A stretch of DNA of 64,000 bases from Cycas panzhihuaensis (Eukaryota; Cycadophyta). Of this stretch, positions 55,321 through 64,000 are shown piece by piece. Within the stretch, counting starts at the first letter, position 1, and each line of letters starts with the position of its first letter. The notes below the pieces were generated by a model. The model did no database searches, was not told where the DNA came from, and saw only the letters and a program-made list of their open reading frames with translations. The translations under genes were made by a program, and so were the position numbers. Where the stretch lies: the NCBI GenBank assembly GCA_023213395.1, contig CM041465.1, positions 224,881,741 through 224,945,740 of the forward strand. The letters are read 5' to 3'.

Positions 55321-55533
55321 AGGTGAGATGAGTTACATGTGGGACAAAAGATCTTTAACCTACCCAATGACTTTTCACCTTCTAACTAACCAATGACCTT
55401 TCAACTTCTTACATAACAATATTATAATATGAGATCCTTAAACCCTAACATCATACTTAGGACTACAACACTATTGACCCTAAGACACAACTTACACCTC
55501 AAAACATTACACATTAAACATTATTTTCTAACA
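55321..55533 (-). repeat. E 5' LTR, outer part
   Basis: Matches 43581-43792 (AGGTGAGATGAGTTACATGT ... TTCTAACA). Continues 47464-47653 across F. Confidence 0.95.
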
Positions 55534-55562
55534 GTCTTCTATTGAGAGTTGGGCTTGCTATG
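55534..55562 (+). repeat. H 3' LTR, terminal part
   Basis: GTCTTCTATTGAGAGTTGGGC matches 39558-39578 of the 5' LTR with two differences. It ends CTATG where the 5' LTR has CTACA, then TSD AAGAA. Confidence 0.88.
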
Positions 55563-56180
55563 AAGAAACCCATACCTCAACATTAGTCACCTAACAACAC
55601 TGAAAAATAAAAGGAAAGAAGTGAGAGGATATATATATATATATATATAGATATAGATATATATTTGTTGTTGGGAAAGTGCACCCAACCCATCCTCATT
55701 GTCCGACAAAGATAGCTAGGAAGCAAATACAATAACTAGGAACAAGCAAGCATGATAGGCAATTGAATTTGAATTAGTAATAGAGTTGAAAAAAGAGAAA
55801 ACCCCATCATCATGATTGAGACAGCATGGCAAAGGAACTTCCTAAGGAGGAAAGCACAACTTATTAAATTTGGCAGATAAAAGTATGGTTGGATGAGATT
55901 TTGGAGGAGCAGAGGCATTAGCAGCAACAAATTAGAAAGTTCGAAAACAAATTGAAGGATAAATCATTGGAAATGGAAAACTTGATGAAAATTAATGAGG
56001 AAATAATAGAGGAAGCACGAAAAAAGAATATGCAACTTAGTGAGTTACAGTAGTAGCTTTGGAGAAGAAGTCGGGAAAAGTGACCCAACACTAAACAAAA
56101 AAATTTTGACAGAGTAGTAATCAGGATTTTGATGACATTTAGCAAGGATGCTCAAAACATTTTTTGAATCCCCAGATAGA
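55563..56180 (+). pseudogene. G0 3' region with coiled-coil ORF remnant
   Basis: Continues the G0 interior after H. A TA/GATA microsatellite lies at 55629-55664. Near 55900-56050 the frame reads KFENKLKDKSLEMENLMKIN and EEIIEEARKKNMQLSELQ, a heptad-type coiled coil matching the end of the G1 3' ORF. AGCAAGGATGCTCAA near 56142 matches the pre-LTR hairpin of G1 and G2. No N-terminal part of the 3' ORF is seen. Confidence 0.6.
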
Positions 56181-56954
56181 TGTATGCAGTGGGTTTGAGT
56201 ATAGGATGCTTGGGAATGGTCAGGGACATTTCTAGGAATCACTATGAATATAATGTAACAAGAAAACAAGCAAAAATAGTGAAAATCCTATCAAGAATGG
56301 TTTTGGGAAGATTCTTGAATGCAAGGGACAGTTGCAAGTCAAGAAACTCACTCTTAGAGATTGGTTCGCTTCAAGAATAGGAACGGTTTTGGGACGGTTC
56401 TGACAAGAGTTGAATAGTTCTAGAATGGTGAACACTTCCGGGGACAATTTTGCACCAAAACTCTTAGAGGCAGTTCGTCTCGTACAAACATACAGGCATA
56501 TAGAGCAACACTTGTTTATCATTAATAAGGGTCTTGTGTTATGAAAAATCAAAAGCTATGTTGTAAATTTGTACCATTTTGGGTTTTTGGCTATGCAAAA
56601 GAGTATAAATAAGTCATTTCCCCCGTTGGTTCAATGGTGAGAGTTGATTGATTAAATCATATGGCATATTCTAAAGGGTGAGAGCATAACATTGAAAATG
56701 ATGTAATGTTCTAGTGAGCATATTCAAGGTTGATTGATAAAATATATAACTTATGAGGAAAATCTTGTGCATTCTATGTGATTGATGTTTCATTGTTTAT
56801 ATTGAGATTGAATATGTTGCATATATGATGAATGTTGTGAGTTATCATATATGTTGCAAATAACCTAAGTGCAATCGACATCAAAGGATAAAGGACACGT
56901 GATAGCTATGTCATTGGACAATTCCGAGACATCAGTGGGCTGAGTAGCAGTTGT
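56181..56954 (+). repeat. G0 3' LTR
   Basis: TGTATGCAGTGGG start; aligned with 5229-5999. The right limit is uncertain by several bases because the usual GTCAACA end is replaced by GTTGTATG. Confidence 0.82.
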
Positions 56955-57110
56955 ATGTTAAAGGCTAAATTGTTTAGCTTACAATTTGTAGGGCCCTTGG
57001 TGGCATACTTAAGTTCTATAAAAGCAACCAGCAATCCATTAGCCACACTTAGCAAACCAACCTCATATGAAGATTTGGCCAGCCATCATTTCTTTCATCC
57101 AGTGGTATCC
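56955..57110 (+). pseudogene. Copia Gag fragment
   Basis: MLKAKLFSLQFVGPLVAYLS and SIKATSNPLATLSKP align with the UBN2-type capsid of C2/F (VKAKLYSVKFVKPMLAFLSS). Only about 50 residues are present. Its left end coincides with the G0 LTR and its right end runs into the hAT relic, so it is a scrap of an older insertion. Confidence 0.55.
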
Positions 57111-57114
57111 TCAA

Positions 57115-58254
57115 CGTCTTCAATCAATGGTGGTTGTGGCGAAGCTAGTGACTCTTTGTTGTGGAAATATATTACAAGAGTACTCCTATGTTGAAAGGAG
57201 GTGGGGGATGTTGTTTTTGAAAATGCAACAAGTGTGAAAACACTTTATTAAGTTTTATTCAAGGGTCAAAGCCCATTTGATGCACTGAACCAATGTTGTA
57301 ACCCAAATATGCAATGTGGTTAGTTAAGTGAAGGCAATTTGCTTAGGAACAAGAAGTTATGGAGAGAGTTAAGGCCTCCAAAAGGTTCATTCTGACAAGT
57401 AAGGAGATTTTGCTTCTAGTGGTGATGCATCTAACATATCTATGCTTGTGATTATGGAAGAAGCCTGTAAACAACCAAACTTAGGTCAACTTGGAAAGAT
57501 GTTTAGTGTGAATGGTAGGGAGGAGGTTGACAACAGGCTTGCACACTGCATTTATGCATGTGGACTTCCATTTTCTCTTGTTCACTTCCCATATCAGTAG
57601 GATATGGTGAGACCAATAAATGATTATTGAAGGGGCTATAAGAGCCCTACTTTTGAGAGATTATAGACCACCTTGCTTGTGATGTAAAGGAAATTGGTGG
57701 AGTAGTGCATGGAGCCAATCCATGCAAGTCAGAGCCTGATAGGGGTCTTCATTATATCAAATGGTTGGATAGATGCAATAAATAAACCTTTTGTGAATAC
57801 CATCATCAACCCTCCAAAGGGTGCATACTTCCTTAATGCAATTGATTACACTAACAAGGAGAAGAACACATAATTTATTGCAAATGTCCTCATTAATGCA
57901 ATTGAAACTATGGGGCCATTGAATGTGGTGTAGATCATCATAGGTAATGCACACATTTGTAACATAGTTGGAATGATTATAGAAGCCAAATATAACCACA
58001 TATTTTAGGCTCCATATGTGGTTCACAACTTAAACTTGGCATTAAAGATGATTGAGGCAATTCCTTGGATCCAAGAAGTCTACACATCATGAGCAAGCAC
58101 ATGCAATTTTCAAGACTTGCTCTCATCTAGCAATCTTGAAGATTGTAGAGACACAGTTTGCAACACATATCATCATGCTTAGGAAATTATGTGCAGTTAA
58201 GGAGGCCTTGGGAAACATGGTGTTTTCAAAGGCATGGATATAGTGGAGGGCTTC
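57115..58254 (+). pseudogene. hAT-type transposase relic (BED finger and DUF659), left part
   Basis: LLWKYITRV near 57155, then, after frame changes, W..LFLKM/C-type residues and FYSRVKAHLMH near 57255, resemble the BED zinc finger of plant hAT-like proteins (WKY.T......C..C...G...R.K.HL). LAHCIYACGLPFSLVHFPY near 57540 and INPPKGAYFLNAIDYTNKEK, APYVVHNLNLALKMIEAI and IPWIQEVYTS near 57800-58090 match the DUF659 region, including the (C/V)(A/V)HxLNL block. Numerous stops. Split by G3 at 58255. Confidence 0.72.
58250..58254 (+). repeat. TSD of G3, left copy (GCTTC)
   Basis: GCTTC before the G3 left LTR against ACTTC at 63745-63749; one mismatch. Confidence 0.6.
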
Positions 58255-58622
58255 TATAGTGAGCTTGTAAATTGATATGGTAACACTTGGTAGAGCTTTC
58301 CTCTTTGAGCCGAGGTTCCCTCCAAAGAAATTGCAGGCCTAAGGCCGAGATTATACCAGCCAACAACTTTGTTTTAATGCCCAAGATTGAGCCCAAACTT
58401 TCCTTTAAATAGGCAGCCACAACCCTGGGATGGAAGTTGGCTAAAAAGAAGGATATAAGTTGGCCAAACTTGCTACTTAAAGTCAGCCAGAACTAAGGCA
58501 TTTTTGGCTTAATTGAGTCGACCAGATTCTCCTTGCCAAGTCGGCCAGATTCTCCCTGCTGAGTCAACTAGATTCTCCCTGCCAAGTTGACCAGACAGGG
58601 GAAAGATAATAGGAACGCTTCA
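58255..58622 (-). repeat. G3 3' LTR
   Basis: 368 bp matching 63297-63744 but lacking about 100 bp present in the right LTR (63315-63440). It also has extra copies of a GTCGACCAGATTCTCCYTGC-type unit at 58500-58595 (three to four units against two to three on the right). Confidence 0.85.
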
Positions 58623-58633
58623 AGTCCCCTACC
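58623..58633 (-). other. G3 polypurine tract
   Basis: The minus strand reads GTAGGGGACT before TGAAGCGTTCC. Confidence 0.55.
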
Positions 58634-58634
58634 C

Positions 58635-58860
58635 TCAAAAGCATGCTTTGCCCTCAAAGCATGGTAAGTTCAAATGCTGGAAGATCCATTCTTCAGGTTC
58701 CCATGTGGCATTTTTTGCATGCAAGGTTTTCCAGTTCACAAGGTATTCTCTTATTTCCTTGGAGCGTAGTTGTTTTGTTTGGAGCTGTAGAATCCCTTCG
58801 CATTCCAAAATAAAATTTCCTTCTTCGTCTAGCTCTGAAATGTTGGTTTGAGTGGTGATT
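58635..58860 (-). pseudogene. G3 chromodomain at Pol C-terminus
   Basis: In one open frame ending at the TGA 58637-58635: ECEGILQLQTKQLRSKEIRE, YLVNWKTLHAKNATWEPEEW, IFQHLNLPCFEGK. This is the chromodomain pattern (..IL..R.....REYLVKWKG....TWE......). Aromatic positions are Y and W; the glycine after WK is replaced by T. Chromodomains of chromoviruses guide integrase to histone-marked chromatin. No stop occurs inside the domain. Confidence 0.85.
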
Positions 58861-60013
58861 TTCTCACCAAGCTTCCGCTTGAGGCATGATACATGGAAGA
58901 CATCGTGAATACGGCTTCCTTGAGGTAGGGCTAGTCAATAGGCTACTTCTCTGATCTTCTCACTGACCTAATATGGCCCAAAAAATCTAGGTGCTAGCTT
59001 TTGTTTGCTTATTTGTCTTAGAGTGAACTACTTGTATGGTTGCAGTCTTAAGAAAACCCAATCACCAACTAAGAAGGATCTTTTGTATCTATGTAAGTCT
59101 GCTTGTTGCTTCATTTGATTTCTTGCAGTGTTTAAATTGTCTTTTAATATTCAAAGTGTTTGATCCATTTGCTCCTGCTATTCTTGAACCCCTCGTATGT
59201 GCAACGTCTTTGCCCATGTAAGGAGGGATGGTGGCTCGAACCCATATACTGCCTGGGAGGGAGTCATTCTTGCTACTGTATGGTAAGTGGTGTTGTACCA
59301 CCATTAATCCAAATGGAGCCATTTGTGCTAAAGTTGTTACTTGTCAGAAGTGAAATTTCGTAGATACCCTTCTAGGCATTTGTTTACGACTTCAGTCTGA
59401 TCGTCTATTTGTTGGTGGTATGTTGTGCTCATGGATAGCTTCGTACCCCCGAGTCTGAACAAGTCTTGCTAGAAATGGCTTGTAAACTTTGGGTCATGAT
59501 TGTTGGCAATAACTTGGGGAAACCCGTGTAGATGATGTATTTTTTTCATGAAAATTTTGGCTACTTGGCTTGCTTTTGTTGTCAATTGAGTTCCCCCGAA
59601 ATGCATATATTTTGTTAGACGATTGACAACCACAAATTGACATCCTTACCCTCTAATTTTGGTAGGCCTGTGATGAAATCCATTGAGATTTCTTCCAATT
59701 TTTGTTGTGGGATTGGTAGAGCCTGGAGCAAGCTAGGACCTTTTATGTTCTCACTTTTATTCCTTTGACAAGAATCGCATTCTGATACGAATTTGAGAAT
59801 GTCAGCTTTCATCCCTTTCCAAAAGGAGTCATCCCATACCTTGCGATAGGTTTTTCCGATCCTTGTGTGTCTTGCACTAGGCACAGAATATGCTTCTTCT
59901 AGTAGCGTCTCTTTTACTTTTGTTGATGCTAGAATAAATATCTTCCCCTTCCGTAGAATCAAGCCTCCTTGTAGATTGTACTTGGTACTCCCTTGGTTCT
60001 TGATCTCATCCAT
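58861..60013 (-). pseudogene. G3 integrase
   Basis: At 60013-59615: SARHTRIGKTYRKVWDDSFW and FVSECDSCQRNK (HHCC zinc domain), then ISMDFITGLPK (first Asp). Downstream: FPQVIANNHDPKFTSHF (usual SDRD changed to NNHD), DDQTEVVNKCLEGYLR (Glu), and WLHLD.WWYNTTYHTV, then LRLQPYK and LAPRFFGPY, the C-terminal block. Five or more stops between 59600 and 58900. Confidence 0.85.
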
Positions 60014-61330
60014 TATCTACCCCGAGAGAGGGTCATTCTGGTAGTCCTAGGTTAGTTTGTGAGTCTAACTAGGAGTGGCCACTGATGTTGCTTGTAGAGA
60101 GATTTCTGCAGTTTGATCCTATTCACCATTGTCTTCCGATATCTGCAATAATGCATCTATGATCATGTTCTCTTTGCCCTTTTTGTATACAATATTGAAA
60201 TCGAATGTTTGAAGCTTACTCACCTATTTTTGTTGTTCGTCTAAAAGATTTTTCTGGTTAAGGAAGCATTTGAGGCTATCGTGATCTATTTTGATCATGA
60301 ATCTATTCCCCAGTAAATATTTGTGCCACTAATCAATAGCGTGCACAATTGTGAGCATTTCTTTGTCGTAGATAGGTTTGAGTTGCTCGTTGTTATTTAG
60401 TTTCTAGCTTTGGAGGAGGACTGCTCCTATCCTAGTTCATGATGCATCACACTCTCTAGGGTGAAAGGCTGTGAAAAATTTGGAGTCGTGAGCACATGAG
60501 TGGTGATCATTGCTTTCTTGAGGCCCTGGAAAGCATCCTCTGCTAGGGGGTTCCAAGTGAATGCATCCTTCTTGGTTAGATCCGTTAGCAATGATGCAAT
60601 GTAAGCATACCTTTTTATGAACTTCCTAAGAAATCCTGCCGCGCCTAGGAAGGCTCTAACCCCTGTGATATTCCTGGGAGTGGGCCAATTAATGATAGCT
60701 TGGACCTTTGTGGGATCCATCTTGATCCGCTCCTGTGAGATAATGGGTCCTAGATATTCAAGCTCCTCTTTCTGAAACATGCATTTCTTCTTGTTGGCAA
60801 AAAGTTGATTGCTTTGTAAGATCTAGAGGATCAGGTTGATATGTTCTAAGTGTTCCTCCCACGTTGCGCTATAGATTAAAATGTCGTCAAAGAAAACTAG
60901 CACAAATTTCTATAAGAAGGGTCTCAATATGGTATTCATGGTGTTCTGGAGCGTCGTTGGTGCATTCATTAGACCAAATGGCATAACTCTAAATTTGAAT
61001 AGCCCCTCATGAGCGTGAAAGGCTGTCTTATGCACATACTCTGTTTTGATGCGGATCTGATAGTATCCTGACCAAAGATCAATCTTTGAAAAGCATTTCA
61101 CCCCATGTATTTCATCCAACAAGTTATCTATTCTTGGGATAGGATAGTGATTCTTGATAGTGATCTTTTTTTGTCCTCTATAGTCAACAAACATAGGGTA
61201 GGTCTTGTCCTTTTTTTGGTTAAGTATAACTGAGGATGGAAACAGACTCGTGTTCTTCGCAATATATCCTTGGTGTAAGAGTTCTTTGGTTATTTGCTCT
61301 ACCTTCGTCTTAAGCTAGTAGGGATGGTGG
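60014..61330 (-). pseudogene. G3 reverse transcriptase and RNase H
   Basis: At 61194-60910: MFVDYRGQKKITIKNHYPIP, KCFSKIDLWSGYYQIRIKTE and FRVMPFGLMNAPTTLQNTMN. The catalytic box VFFDDILIYS has FFDD at 60883-60894. After a stop: EELEYLGPIISQERIKMDPT, VRAFLGAAGFLRKFIKRYAY, then an RNase H with Asp (DAS.TRIGAVLLQ) near 60440 and KIDHDSLK near 60280. Frame changes at about 60430 and 60910. Confidence 0.88.
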
Positions 61331-61917
61331 TAAGGATGAATGTTGGCTGGTGCAACTCTCGGTACTAGCTCGATGGCATGATGGCATCCACAATTAGGGG
61401 GAAGCCCCAACGAGGGTTCCTTGAACACTGCATTGTATTCGTCTATGACTTCCAGTACCTCCATTGGAATGTCCATTGTTGTGATCTTGCAACATGTCAT
61501 TATGTATGCGGTGGGATTTTTTTCAACATCTTCTTCATATGGTGGGATGTCACCAACTGCATTGGGGGTGTAAAGGGTGCTTATAGCGTATAATGTTCCC
61601 CCTTCTATCGAAAGCTCACAACCCATGTTTTAAAATTAGTGACTACATTCCCTAATGTTTGTAGCCATTGTACCCCTAATACGATATCAACTCCTCCTAC
61701 TAATATTGCAAACATGAGGGTGGTTACTGAGTAATCATTAATTTGAAGGGTCACCTTTGGACAATAATCCCCACAAGTCATGGATTTTTCATTTGCGATG
61801 GCAACCTGGAAGTGTTGAGTGCTTTGATGGGTATGCCCAATTTCTTCACAGTAGGTCGATTTATGAAATTGTGGGTGCTCCCGTTGTCGTTGAGGATGGT
61901 GATTGGTGATCCTTGTA
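61331..61917 (-). pseudogene. G3 protease and linker
   Basis: ILNDNGSTHNFINRPTVKKLG near 61900-61840 is the protease active-site loop (usually DSGSTHNF); DSG is now DNG. VDIVLGVQWLQTLG near 61690 is the LG..WL block. From 61626 the linker (ELSIEGGTLYAISTLY, VIDEYNAVFKEPSLGLPP, HHAIELVPRVAPANIHPYHH) runs into RT. Three or more stops in the first part. Confidence 0.8.
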
Positions 61918-63123
61918 TCATTCCATGGAACCATAATGTTTGAGGTGTGTTACTTTGTCACATGATGGCCTGAGTGATATTTGCACGTTTTCATTGTCCA
62001 AATCCAGAAGCTCCTCTACTTCGACCTCCTCATCTTCTTTTAGGATCTTTTCTTCTTCTTGATCTTCTCCTGGGGTGGTTACTTCGTCATTTTGGATCAT
62101 AAAGACTTTCTTTGATGGACATTGATGGTCTTTATTCCATTTCCCTCTACATTTAAAGCACATTCCTTTCTTAAGGTGTTCGTCTCTTGATACTTCACTT
62201 ACTTCATTTGGGTTTCTTCCTGTGAGTGGGGGATCTACTTTTGTTCCAGACCTGGTCCAATTAGAGTTCTGGTATACTAGCAGGTTGCTTCTTTGAATGT
62301 AGTTTGGCCTACCTTCTCTATATTTTGCTTCAATGTTCCTTGCATGCCAAATGGATTCTCTTGTGTTTGAGGCCCCCATTGTCTTTACGTGGTATTTGAT
62401 GGGTCCCTTGAGTCCCCCGATGTAGGTCTTAACGATGAGCTTAACTGGTATTCGATTAGTAACCAAGCACTGGAGGGCTTGGAATTGTTCTGTTTATGCT
62501 TGAATGGATCCCATCTATTGCAATCTGGTTAACTGGGGGAAGTAATCTGTGTTCCACGAGTCTTCATATTGATCTATCATTCTTGCTTTTAGGGAATCCC
62601 AGGGGTCAATATAAATATTCGTGTGGACCTTCTTCCACCACTGGAACCACTGGAGGGCCTTTTCGTGCAAGTGAAGTGAGGCAATTAAAACTTTTCCCCC
62701 ATTTGCTATATCATAGACCTGGAAGTAGGTCTACATCTGTAATATCCAACTTCGGATACCCTTGATCTGTCTGGATTGAACTTCTCTAATGAAAACTTTG
62801 TCCCTTTGAGGCCATAATCTGGCTCCCAACTCTTTTGGTTCCTTTGCTAGAAATCCCTTTGTTCTCTGTATTCTTGAAATCTTCTGTTGAATTGTCTTTG
62901 AAATGTCTTCTCTCCCTACTTCCTCTTCTTCTTCTATGTTTTTCTATGACTTATGATGGTTGGATGGGCCTATATCCTTTGGTTTCCCCATAACTATAGT
63001 TGTGAGTTGTTGAATATCCCTTCTAATCTTGTTTATAGTGTCGTTGATTTGAGCTATCTCATTGTTGAGTGTATTGACGCGTTGGGATACATCTGCTACT
63101 ATTTCTGATGGTTGGTTTACCAT
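61918..63123 (-). pseudogene. G3 Gag
   Basis: The start at 63123 reads MVNQPSEIVADVSQRVNTLN, with heptads suggesting a coiled coil. The capsid block LHLHEKALQWFQWWKKVHTN and YEDSWNTDYFPQLTRLQ is typical of Gypsy Gag. The 62466-61918 frame has the C-terminal capsid, then one knuckle CFKCRGKWNKDHQC and an acidic tail (EEEKILKEDEEVEVEELLDL). At least three stops. Confidence 0.85.
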
Positions 63124-63282
63124 TTTGTTAAGGGTTCTCCCTGATCTTAGTTCCGTTCTAGGGAGAAATCTAGGCTACTTTTCCCTTGTGTGGAAGCCTT
63201 TTCTGACCCAAAATCTACTCTTTTTCCTTTGATTCTCCTTTTTGAATTGGCAAAATTTCTCCTCAGGATGGCTTCCAACAAA

Positions 63283-63294
63283 GCTCTGATACCA
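63283..63294 (-). other. G3 primer binding site
   Basis: TGGTATCAGAGC on the minus strand, two bases after the LTR. Confidence 0.93.
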
Positions 63295-63296
63295 CT

Positions 63297-63744
63297 TGTA
63301 GCGAGCCTGCACAATCCTTTTGAAAAGAGAACAAAATATACAAATATAGTTCTAATACCAGAAATATAGAGACATTTGGAGTATTTACAACAATTATTAA
63401 TGAAATAAATAAGAGTACAGATCAAAATATGAAGTAAAAGTGATAAGGTAACACCTGGTAAAGCTTCCCTCTTCGAGGCGGGGTTCTCTCTAGAGAAATT
63501 GTAGGATTGAGGCCAAGATTATAGCAGCCAACAACTTTGTTCTAATGCCCTAGACTGAACCCAACCTTTCCTTTAAATAGGCAGCGACAAACCTAGGATG
63601 GAAGTCGGTCAGAAAGAAGGATTTAAGTCGGCCAGAACTAAGGCATTTTTGGCTTAATTAAGTTAGCCAAATTCTCCTTGCTAAGTCGACTAGATTCTCC
63701 CTACCAAGATGGCCAGACATAGGAAAGAAGATAGGAACACTTCA
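63297..63744 (-). repeat. G3 5' LTR
   Basis: 448 bp, TGTAGCGAGCC...GGAACACTTCA in plus reading. Shared with the left LTR from GGTAACAC(C/T)TGGTA on. Confidence 0.88.
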
Positions 63745-64000
63745 ACTTCTAATAGTGAGAAAGCATAGTAAGTTAGGAGTTACATCATTGATGATGACTG
63801 GTGAGAAGAGATAGAGTAGCTTCTTCGATTTTGTGAAACCATAGTGGATATGATTTAGAGAGTAGATACAAATCATCCTTTCATGGGAGAAGTGTGCAAA
63901 GGCATGGATAGCATGATAGAAAAGATAGAATATATCAATCAAAGATAAGAATGATGAATCTTTCTTTCAAGATATTTGTATGATCATTATAGATAGATGG
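63745..64000 (+). pseudogene. hAT-type transposase relic, right part
   Basis: Continues 57115-58254 after G3. Near 63850-63930 VDTNHPFMGEVCKGMDSMIEKI-type sequence corresponds to the segment that follows DUF659 in this family (LV(D/E)...P.MG.(I/V)(Y/C)..M). Frame changes and stops near 63800. The C-terminal dimerisation region would be beyond the window. Confidence 0.6.

Larger units (their letters stand above)
43387..55533 (-). mobile_element. E: non-autonomous Copia-like element
   Basis: LTRs 43387-43792 and 47464-47653 continued at 55321-55533 (split by F). TSD GTCTT. Minus orientation is given by the primer site (47463-47452) and polypurine tract (43793-43804). About 4.5 kb without F. 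The interior has gag and protease-like remnants but no RT, RNase H or integrase, and carries an F-box-like ORF in the leader. Confidence 0.9.
39032..55562 (+). mobile_element. H: non-autonomous LTR element, gag only
   Basis: LTRs 39032-39586 and 42857-43386 continued at 55534-55562 (the right LTR is split by E). TSD AAGAA. About 4.4 kb after E is removed. The interior has a degenerate primer site, a long leader, one gag-like ORF and a polypurine tract, with no protease, RT or integrase. It fits the large LARD-like class of elements mobilised by others. Confidence 0.88.
5229..56954 (+). mobile_element. G0: outermost non-autonomous Gypsy-like element
   Basis: Two LTRs about 775 bp long (5229-5999 and 56181-56954) bracket the whole tower. 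With G1 and H removed, G0 is about 5.7 kb: LTR, primer site, gag with five CCHC-like motifs, a short pre-RT segment, the integrase C-terminal tail, a coiled-coil 3' region and the LTR. RT, RNase H and integrase core are absent. The LTRs are visibly more diverged from each other than those of the inner elements, fitting the oldest insertion. No clear TSD: TAGTT precedes the left LTR and the right boundary is ambiguous by a few bases. Confidence 0.8.
58255..63744 (-). mobile_element. G3: chromovirus (Gypsy with chromodomain)
   Basis: LTRs 58255-58622 and 63297-63744, perfect initiator-Met primer site, minus orientation, 5.5 kb. Order: gag with one zinc knuckle, protease, RT, RNase H, integrase, chromodomain. 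Inserted into the hAT relic. Several stops and frameshifts. Confidence 0.92.

Noticed and set aside
1-64000. Host protein-coding gene, tRNA, rRNA, CRISPR array or bacterial-type operon
   Set aside because: None seen on either strand; essentially all recognisable coding sequence belongs to transposable elements.

Overview
The window is repeat-derived nuclear DNA from a land plant with a large, retrotransposon-rich genome. I infer a plant from the Copia and Gypsy domain types, primer sites complementary to initiator-Met tRNA, the plant-type LINE endonuclease and a plant-type BED/DUF659 hAT relic. A gymnosperm is plausible but the sequence alone does not settle it. I found no intact host gene, tRNA, rRNA or CRISPR array. 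LAYOUT: 1-3839 is the 5' part of an old minus-strand Copia element (C0). 3840-5228 is a decayed LINE (ORF1 zinc knuckle plus endonuclease). 5229-56954 is one old Gypsy-like element (G0) swollen about ninefold by later insertions. 56955-64000 holds a Copia gag scrap and a hAT/DUF659 transposase pseudogene split by a minus-strand chromovirus (G3, 58255-63744). NESTING, mostly supported by 5-bp target-site duplications (TSDs): G0 contains G1 (8212-37724, TSD ATTGT) and H (39032-55562, TSD AAGAA). G1, an OTA-type Gypsy, contains Copia C1 (9451-20386, TSD AGCAA), Copia C2 (23446-31318, TSD AGTAG) and a solo LTR of the C2 family (34410-34962). C1 contains Gypsy G2 (11356-16841, TSD CTTGT). H contains E (43387-55533, TSD GTCTT), and E contains Copia F (47654-55315, TSD TATGA). 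Both towers are four elements deep. Removing insertions gives approximate lengths G0 5.7 kb, G1 10.1 kb, G2 5.5 kb, C1 5.4 kb, C2 7.9 kb, F 7.7 kb, H 4.4 kb, E 4.5 kb, G3 5.5 kb. HOW THE PARTS RELATE: G0, G1 and G2 share an unusual gag (basic N-terminus, tandem CCHC knuckles) and a non-Met primer site. G1 still shows protease, reverse transcriptase, RNase H and a truncated integrase plus an extra 3' ORF. G0 and G2 both lack RT, RNase H and the integrase core and appear to rejoin at the same place in the integrase C-terminal tail, so they look like one non-autonomous lineage dependent on G1-like relatives. C2, F and the solo LTR are one Copia family; F is the youngest looking copy. H (gag only) and E (gag/protease remnants plus a possible captured F-box fragment) are also non-autonomous. 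Every coding region carries stops or frameshifts, although F is close to intact. Element names (C0, G0 and so on) are mine.
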